Assembly: GCF_901827205.1 (NCBI RefSeq)
Contig: NZ_LR594675.1
Location: 5,822,001 to 5,886,000, forward strand
Direction: 5' to 3'
Length of the DNA: 64,000 nt
Source of the DNA: Variovorax sp. PBS-H4
Lineage (GTDB): Bacteria; Pseudomonadota; Gammaproteobacteria; Burkholderiales; Burkholderiaceae_C
Shown: piece by piece, positions 8,301 through 17,300 of the stretch
How positions within the stretch are numbered: the stretch's first letter is position 1
Layout: each line of letters starts with the position of its first letter
Translations under genes and position numbers: made by a program
The notes under the pieces: generated by a model
The model's database searches: none
What the model was told of the DNA's origin: nothing
What the model saw: only the letters and a program-made list of their open reading frames with translations

Positions 8301-11300
8301 GCGCCCGCGAAGTTGTAGGTGGCCTTGCCGATGACGGCGCTGGCCGTTCCCACCGCCACATCGGTGCTGGCGTTGGCGCCCAGCGCCACGTCGTTGGCAT
8401 TGTTGGCCACCGCATTCTGGCCGATGGCCACCGAGTCAGCGCCGGCCGCATTGCTGTCCGTGCCGGTGGAGTTGGCGTGGAAGTACTTGGTGCCCTTGTC
8501 GATGACGTTGCTCAGCTGGCTGCCGTTGATCGCCTGCTTGCTGGTGGCGTTCACGGCACCTTCAGCCACGCTGTTGATGACCGTGTTGCCCGCGTCGATG
8601 CCCACGGTCGTCACGCTGGGACCGCCCGCGATGGTCAGGCCCGTGGCACCCAAGGTGCTCGATCCGACCACAACGCCGCTGTTGTCGATCTTCGTGGCAC
8701 CCGTGGTGACGCTGGTGAAGTTCACGTCGTCGGCTGTAGCGACCGTGATGTTGTTGGCTGCATCCTGGGTGACCTGGATGTTCTTGCCGTCGAGGAAGGT
8801 GACCGTGCTGCCCGGATCAACTTTCTGCGCCGCGTTGCTGTTGGTGCCCAGGTTCCAGCCGGAGCCGGCAAGGGCGTTGACTGCTTGGAGCTGTGCGACG
8901 TTGACCGCATCGGTAGCGTCCGAGCCGGCCGCCACGTTGGTGATGCGACGCTCGGCGCCCGGAGCACCGACGCTCACCTCACCCACCGGTGCCAGCCCCG
9001 CCCCCGGCGGCAGCAAGGCCGACAGGTATGCGGCATTGCCCAAGGTCGTGCTGTTGGCTAGGGCGCCCGCGCCCAGGGCCACGCCGTTGGCGCTGCTAAC
9101 CTGGGCCCCTTGGCCAATCGCCACGCCGCCGTTGACGCCGACGCTGGCACCATTGCCCAGCACGAGGGCGTTGGTGACGCCACCAGCCACAGTCACGCCG
9201 CTGCCCAGCACGAGTGCACCGTCGGCGCCCGCGCCCACGTTCACGTTGTTGCCCAGCACAAAGGCGTTGTCGGCGCTCAGGGTGTTGTTGTTACCCACCG
9301 AGTAGGAGTTGGCCCCGTCGATGATGCTTGGGTCGCCGATGGCACCCGAATTGTTGCCATTGACGATGTTGCGCGTACCGATGCTGATGGAGTTGTCGCC
9401 GACGGCCCGCGCGCCAGCACCCAATGCGATAGCCTCGTCGCCTGCGGCGTGCGCATCACGACCCACCGCCACCGCACTCACGCCAGAGGACTTCGCCTCG
9501 TAGCCCACGGCCGTGGAGCCCACGCCTTCGGCGAAGGCATCGCTCTTGCCCAGAGTGCTCTCGTTGGTGCGCGCGTACCGGATGCCCAGACCCACGATGT
9601 CGGTGTTGTTGGTGTTGGTGTCGCCTGCGATGTTGGTGATCGCGCCGTCGATCCTCGTCACATCCCCTTCCACCGTGGTCACCCGGCCGTCCAGGTTGGT
9701 CACGTTGTTGTTGGTGGTGTTCAGCTGGCTGCCGTTGATCGCCTGCTTGCTGGCGGCGTTCACGGCGCCTTCGGCCACGCTGTCGATGACCTTGCTGCCC
9801 GCGTCGATGCCGGTCGTGGTCACGCTCGGGCCACCCACGATGGTCAGGCCGGTGTCGCCCAGGTTGACGTTCGCGCCGACCGCAACGCCCGCGTTGCTCA
9901 TCACCGTCTGACCGGTGCTCACGCTGGTGAAGTTGACGTCAGCGGCCGTGTCCACCGCGAGCTTGTTGCCATTGCGGCTGACGATGATGTTGCCGCTGGC
10001 GCCGTTGACGAAGTCCGCCGTCTCGCCCGGGGCGATGGTCAGCGGTGCAACCTCGCCGTTGGCGCTCAACTTCCAGCCTTGGCCTGCCTGGGTGGACGCC
10101 GCGCGCAGTTGCGCGACGTTGACCGCATCGGTGTCGCCCGAGCCGGCCGCCAGGTTGGTGATGCGACGCTCGGCGCCTGCCGCTCCGACGCTCACCTCGC
10201 CCACCGGCGCGAGTCCCGCGCTTGGCTGCAGCACGCCCCCCAGGTAGGCCGGGTTGGCAAGCGTGGCGCCTGTTGCCGTGGCGTTCGAGCCCACGGCCAC
10301 GCTGTCGGCACTGCTGACGCTGGCACCGTTGCCGATCGCCACGCCGTTGTTGGCGCTGACGGTGGTGCCGTTGCCCAGCGCCATCGCATTGGTGACGTTT
10401 GCGCTGATGGTCGCGCCGCTGCCCAGCACGAGGGCGCCGACGGCGCCTTGGTTCACCGTGGAATTGTTGCCGACCACGAACGAGCCGGTCGCGCCTGCGT
10501 CGATCAGGTTGTCGTTGCCCAGCGCGTAGCTCTCGTCGGCAATGATGGTGTTGGGATCGCCTATGGCTCCAGACTTGTTGCCGCTGACGATGTTGCCCGT
10601 GCCGATGCTGATGGTGTTGTCGCCCAGAGCCTGAGCGCCATTGCCCATGGCGATGGCGTTGATGCCGTCTGCCACAGCACCTGCACCAACGGCCACTGAG
10701 TTGCTCTTCGCTGCCCGGCTGCCGGCGCCCAGCGCAACGGCAGCGTCGCCATCTGCCTCAGAAAGGTAGCCAATCGCGGTCGAGACTTCACCGTTGGCGA
10801 TTGAGAGACGCCCAAGCGCAACAGCGTTGAGGCCGGATGAACTTGAGTTCTCGCCAATAGCCACCCCAAACGCATTGCCGCTCAAGGCCCCTGTGCCAAG
10901 AGCGATGCTGCTTTCGTTTTGCGCCGTGGCGCCATTGCCCATGGCAATGGCGTTATCTCCGTTGGCCACGGCCAGCGGCCCGACGGCCACGCTGTCGGTG
11001 CCTCCGGCCACACTGTCGGCCAGAGTCGAGTTGGCGCGGAAGTACTTGGTGGCGCTGCCGAGCTGGCTGACGTTGACGGCGTCGGTGCCGACCACGCCCG
11101 CCTCCACGTTGGAGATGACCTTGCTGCCCGCGTCGATGCCGGTCGTGGTCACGCTCGGGCCACCCACGATGGTCAGGCCGGTGTCGCCCAGGTTGACGTT
11201 CGCGCCGACCGCAACGCCCGCGTTGCTCATCACCGTCTGGCCGGTGCTCACGCTGGTGAAGTTGACGTCAGTGGCCGTGTCCACCGCGAGCTTGTTGCCA

Positions 11301-14300
11301 TTGCGGCTGACGATGATGTTGCCGCTGGCACCGTTGACGAAGTCCGCCGTCTCGCCCGGGGCGATGGTCAGCGGTGCAGCCTCGCCATTGGCGCTCAACT
11401 TCCAGCCTTGGCCTGCCTGGGTGGACGCCGCGCGCAGTTGCGCGACGGTGACCGCATCGGTGTCGGCCGCACCATCGGAGACGCCGGTGAGGCGTCGGTC
11501 GCCGATGTTGACTTCGCTGGTGGCGGTGGTGCCTGTCAGATAAGCAGGGGTGCTCAGGCCGAGACCGGTGGCACTGGAGCCGGAGCCCAGGGCGACGCCG
11601 CCGTTGACGCCAACGCTGGCACCATTGCCCAGCACGAGGGCGTTGGTGACGCCACCAGCCACGGTCACGCCGCTGCCCAGCACCAGAGCGCCGGTCGCGC
11701 CCGCGCTCACGTTCACGTTGTTGCCCAGCACGAAGGCGTTGTCGGCGCTCAGGGTGTTGTTGTTACCCACCGAGTAGGAGTTGGCTCCGTCGATGATGCT
11801 CGGATCGCCGAAGGCACCGGAGTTGTTGCCATTGACGATGTTGCCCGTGCCGATGCTGATGGTGTTGTCGCCGATGGCCCGGGCACCGTTGCCCATGGCG
11901 ATCGCATTGGTGCCTGCGGCTCGCGTCACCTGTACCTTATCAGTACTGCCGCCGATCGCGACTGCACCCTCTCCACTGGCCTGCGCCAGAGTGCCGATAG
12001 CCGTCGCGGCCTTTGCGTTGGCGACGGCTTCCTCCCCGAGACCCAGGGAGCCCACGCCCGTGGCCTGCGCAAGGCCGCCGATAGCGACACCATAGTCGAG
12101 GGCCCTGGCCGATGCACCCAATGCCACGGCATTGACCCCGGCGACAGAGGCCGCTACACCGACCGCCGTCCCGTTGTCCGCATTCGTGGCCGATGCACCT
12201 GCACCGATCGCCGTGCCCTGTATCGAATTGGTGACGGAAGCGCCAGCTCCCAGCGCCATGCCGTTCGCCGAGTCAACCGTCGCCGCGTTGCCCATCGCGA
12301 TGGCGTTCACATTGCCGGCCACAGCATCTACGCCAACGGCTACTGCGTCAACGCCAGCCGCATTGCTGTCATTGCCGATCGAGTTGGCGTGGAAGTACTT
12401 GGTGCCCTTGTCGATGACGTTGCTCAGCTGGCTGCCGTTGATGGCATCCGTGCTGGTGGAGCTCACGTCACCGGCCGTCAGGTTGCTGATCTTGGTGGTG
12501 GCGCCGCCCTGGTTGAGCGTGACCGTGGTCTTGGTCGCGTCGTCGTACTGCACCGCGTTGGTGGTGATGTCGTCGAGCGCCTGGATGGTCGCGTACAACT
12601 GGCTGCCATTGATCGCATCGGTGCTGGTGGCGCTCAGCCGACCCGCCGCCACGCTGGTGATGGTGCGCTCGGCGCCCACGCTGCCCACCGAGACCGTGCC
12701 CACCGGGGCCGTGCCCGCGAAGTTGTAGAGGGTTCCGGCGATGGTGGCATTGGCCGTGCCCACCGCCACATCGGTGCTCGCGTTGGCGCCCAACGCCACG
12801 TCGTTGGCATTGTTGGCCTTCGCGCCCTGGCCGATGGCCACGCCGTTGTTGGCGCCCACGCTGGCACCATTGCCCAGCGCCATCGCATTGGCGACGTTCG
12901 CGCTGATGACCGCGCCGCTGCCCAGCACGAGGGCGCCGGTGGCGCCCTGGTTCACCACGGAACTGTTGCCGATCAAGAACGAGCCGTCCGCGCCGGTGTC
13001 GATCAGGTTGTTGTTACCCAGCGCATAGGCGTCGTTGGCATTGATGGTGTTGGGATCGCCGATGGCTCCAGAGTTTTTGCCATTGACGATGTTGCCCGTG
13101 CCGATGCTGATGGTGTTGTCGCCGATGGCCTTGGCGCCGGCGCCGATCGCAATGGCGTTCAGGCCGCTGCCGGCGATCGCGCCATCCCCCGTCTCAGCCC
13201 CAGCTCCCATGGCAATGGCGTTGTCGCCTCGCGCCTGCGCATCACGACCCACCGCCACCGCACTCACGCCGGAGGACTTCGCCTCGTAGCCCACGGCGGT
13301 GGAACCCAAGCCTTCAGCGAAGGCATCGCTCTTGCCCAGGTTGAGCTCGTTGGTGCGCGCGTACCGGATGCCCAGACCCACGATGTCGGTGTTGTTGGTG
13401 TTGGTGTCGCCTGCGATGTTGGTGATCGCGCCGTCGATCCTCGTCACATCTCCTTCCACCGTGGTCACCCGGCCGTCCAGGTTGGTCACGTTGGTGTTGG
13501 TGGTGTTCAGCTGGCTGCCGTTGATCGCCTGCTTGCTGGCGGCGTTCACGGCGCCTTCGGCCACGCTGTTGATGACCGCGTTGCCCGCGTCAATGCCCAC
13601 GGTCGTCACGCTCGGGCCGCCCGCGATGGTCAGGCCCGTGGCACCCAAGGTGCTCGATCCGACCACAACGCCGCTGTTGTCGATCTTCGTGGCACCCGTG
13701 GTGACACTGGTGAAATTCACATCAGGCGCCGTGTCCACAGCGAGCTTGTTGCCATTGCGGCTGACCACGATGTTCCCGCTCGCGCCGTTGACGAAGTCCG
13801 CCGTGTCGCCCGGGGCGATGGTCAGCGGCGCAGCCTCGCCGTTGGCACTCAGCTTCCAGCCTTGGCCTGCCTGGGTGGACGCCGCGCGCAGTTGCGCGAC
13901 GGTGACCGCATCGGTGTCGGCCGCACCATCGGAGACGCCGGTGAGGCGTCGGTCTCCGATGTTGACTTCGCTGGTGGCGGTGGTGCCTGTCAGATAAGCA
14001 GGGGTGCTCAGGCCGAGACCGGTGGCACTGGAGCCGGAGCCCAGGGCGACGCCGCCGTTGACGCCAACGCTGGCACCATTGCCCAGCACGAGGGCGTTGG
14101 TGACGCCACCAGCCACGGTCACGCCGCTGCCCAGCACCAGAGCGCCGGTCGCGCCCGCGCTCACGTTCACGTTGTTGCCCAGCACGAAGGCGTTGTCGGC
14201 GCTCAGGGTGTTGTTGTTACCCACCGAGTAGGAGTTGGCTCCGTCGATGATGCTCGGATCGCCGAAGGCACCGGAGTTGTTGCCGCTGACCTTGTTGCCC

Positions 14301-17300
14301 GTGCCGATGCTGATGGCGTTGATGCCCGTCGCCTCGGCACCGTTGCCCATCGCAATGGCATTCACATTGCTCGCAACAGCACTTACGCCAACGGCCACTG
14401 CGTCCGCACCCGTCGCCAGGCTGTCTGTGCCGGTCGAGTTGGCGTGGAAGTACTTGGTGCCCTTGTCGATGACGTTGCTCAGCTGGCTGCCGTTGATGGC
14501 ATCCGTGCTGGTGGCGCTCACGTCACCAGCCGTCAGGTTGCTGATCTTGGTGGTGGCGCCGCCCTGGTTGAGCGTGACCGTGGTCTTGGTCGCGTCGTCG
14601 TACTGCACCGCGTTGGTGGTGATGTCGTCGAGCGCCTGGATGGTCGAGTACAGCTGGCTGCCATTGATCGCATCGGTGCTGGTGGCGCTCAGCCGACCCG
14701 CCGCCACGCTGGTGATGGTGCGCTCGGCGCCCACGCTGCCCACCGAGACCGTGCCCACCGGGGCCGTGCCCGCGAAGTTGTAGAGGGTTCCGGCGATGGT
14801 GGCATTGGCCGTGCCCACCGCCACATCGGTGCTCGCGTTGGCGCCCAACGCCACGTCGTTGGCATTGTTGGCCTTCGCGCCCTGGCCGATGGCCACGCCG
14901 TTGTTGGCGCCCACGCTGGCACCGTTGCCCAGCACGAGGGCGCCGGTGACGCCACCAGCCACAGTCACGCCGCTGCCCAGCACCAGAGCGCCGGTGGCGC
15001 CCGCGCCCACGTTCACGTTGTTGCCCAGCACGAAGGCGTTGTCGGCGCTCAGGGTGTTGTTGTTACCCACCGAGTAAGAGTTGGCCCCGTCGATGATGCT
15101 CGGGTCGCCGAAGGCACCGGAGTTGTTGCCGCTGACCTTGTTGCCCGTGCCGATGCTGATGGAGCTTTCGCCGATGGCTTTGGCGCCGGCGCCGATCGCA
15201 ATGGCGTTCAGGCCGCTGCCGGCAATCGCGCCATCCCCCGTCTCAGCCCCAGCTCCCATGGCAATGGCGTTGTCGCCTCGGGCTTGCGCACCACGACCCA
15301 CCGCCACCGCACTCACGCCAGAGGACTTCGCCTCGTAGCCCACGGCCGTGGAGCCCACGCCTTCGGCGAAGGCATCGCTCTTGCCCAGAGTGCTCTCGTT
15401 GGTGCGCGCGTACCGGATGCCCAGACCCACGATGTCGGTGTTGTTGGTGTTGGTGTCGCCTGCGATGTTGGTGATCGCGCCGTCGATCCTCGTCACATCC
15501 CCTTCCACCGTGGTCACCCGGCCGTCCAGGTTGGTCACGTTGTTGTTGGTGGTGTTCAGCTGGCTGCCGTTGATCGCCTGCTTGCTGGCGGCGTTCACGG
15601 CGCCTTCGGCCACGCTGTCGATGACCTTGCTGCCCGCGTCGATGCCGGTCGTGGTCACGCTCGGGCCACCCACGATGGTCAGGCCGGTGTCGCCCAGGTT
15701 GACGTTCGCGCCGACCGCAACGCCCGCGTTGCTCATCACCGTCTGACCGGTGCTCACGCTGGTGAAGTTGACGTCAGCGGCCGTGTCCACCGCGAGCTTG
15801 TTGCCATTGCGGCTGACGATGATGTTGCCGCTGGCGCCGTTGACGAAGTCCGCCGTCTCGCCCGGGGCGATGGTCAGCGGTGCAGCCTCGCCATTGGCGC
15901 TCAACTTCCAGCCTTGGCCGGCTTGGGTGGACGCCGCGCGCAGTTGCGCGACGGTGACCGCATCGGTGTCGGCCGCACCATCGGAGACGCCGGTGAGGCG
16001 TCGGTCTCCGATGTTGACTTCGCTGGTGGCGGTGGTGCCTGTCAGATAAGCAGGGGTGCTCAGGCCGAGACCGGTGGCACTGGAGCCGGAGCCCAGGGCG
16101 ACGCCGCCGTTGACGCCAACGCTGGCACCATTGCCCAGCACGAGGGCGTTGGTGACGCCACCAGCCACGGTCACGCCGCTGCCCAGCACCAGAGCGCCGG
16201 TCGCGCCCGCGCTCACGTTCACGTTGTTGCCCAGCACGAAGGCGTTGTCGGCGCTCAGGGTGTTGTTGTTACCCACCGAGTAGGAGTTGGCCCCGTCGAT
16301 GATGCTCGGATCGCCGAAGGCACCGGAGTTGTTGCCATTGACCTTGTTGCCCGTGCCGATGCTGATGGCGTTGATGCCCGTGGCCTGGGCACCGTTGCCC
16401 ATGGCAATGGCGTTCACGTTGCCCGCAACAGCACTTACGCCAACGGCCACTGCGTCCGCACCCGTCGCCAGGCTGTCTGTGCCGGTCGAGTTGGCGTGGA
16501 AGTACTTGGTGCCCTTGTCGATGACGTTGCTCAGCTGGCTGCCGTTGATGGCATCCGTGCTGGTGGCGCTCACGTCACCAGCCGTCAGGTTGCTGATCTT
16601 GGTGGTGGCGCCGGGAGCGCCGCCCGGGTTGAGCGTGACCGCGGTCTTGGTCGCGTCGTCGTACTGCACCGCGTTGGTGGTGATGTCGTCGATCGCCTGG
16701 ATGGCCGAGTACAACTGGCTGCCATTGATCGCATCCGTGCTGGCCGCTGCGACGCGGCCTGCAGCAACGCTGGTGATCTGGCGCTCCGCTCCTAGCGCAC
16801 CTACACTCACCGTGCTGGTGGGCGTGGTGCCCGCGTAGGTGTACGTCTTGCCGCCGATGATGTCGCCGGTGGTCGCATTGGCCGCCGCGGCTGCCGAGCC
16901 GCTGCCCAGCACGACCGAGCCCGTCAGGTTCGGGCCCACTTTCACGCTGTTGCCCAGCACGAAGACATCGCTGGAGGTCGCATCGATGGTGTTGTTGTTA
17001 CCCACCGAGTAGGAGTTGGCTCCGTTGATGATGCTCGGGTCGCCGAAGGCACCCGAGTTCTTGCCATTGACGATGTTGCCCGTGCCGATGCTGATGGTGT
17101 TGTCGCCGATGGCCTGGGCACCGTTGCCCATGGCGATCGCATTGGTGCCGTTGGAAACCACGGCCGTGGCAGCACCATCACTGCCGCCGATTGCGATTGC
17201 GTTGACTCCCCCGGCTTTCGAGTTGACGCCCATCGCAATGCCGTTGCGCGCGGAAACACCTGCGCTGTTGCCCAGCACGAGGGCGTTGGTGACGTTCGCA

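Noticed and set aside
10919..16795. A 1,958-codon open frame on the + strand, plus several others of 300-500 codons (for example 5303-6778, 7826-9061, 9110-10699)
   Set aside because: They are antisense shadows of the repetitive, GC-rich adhesin gene. Their products are His/Arg/Ala-rich repeats without any fold, and the adhesin frame on the - strand has clear domains.
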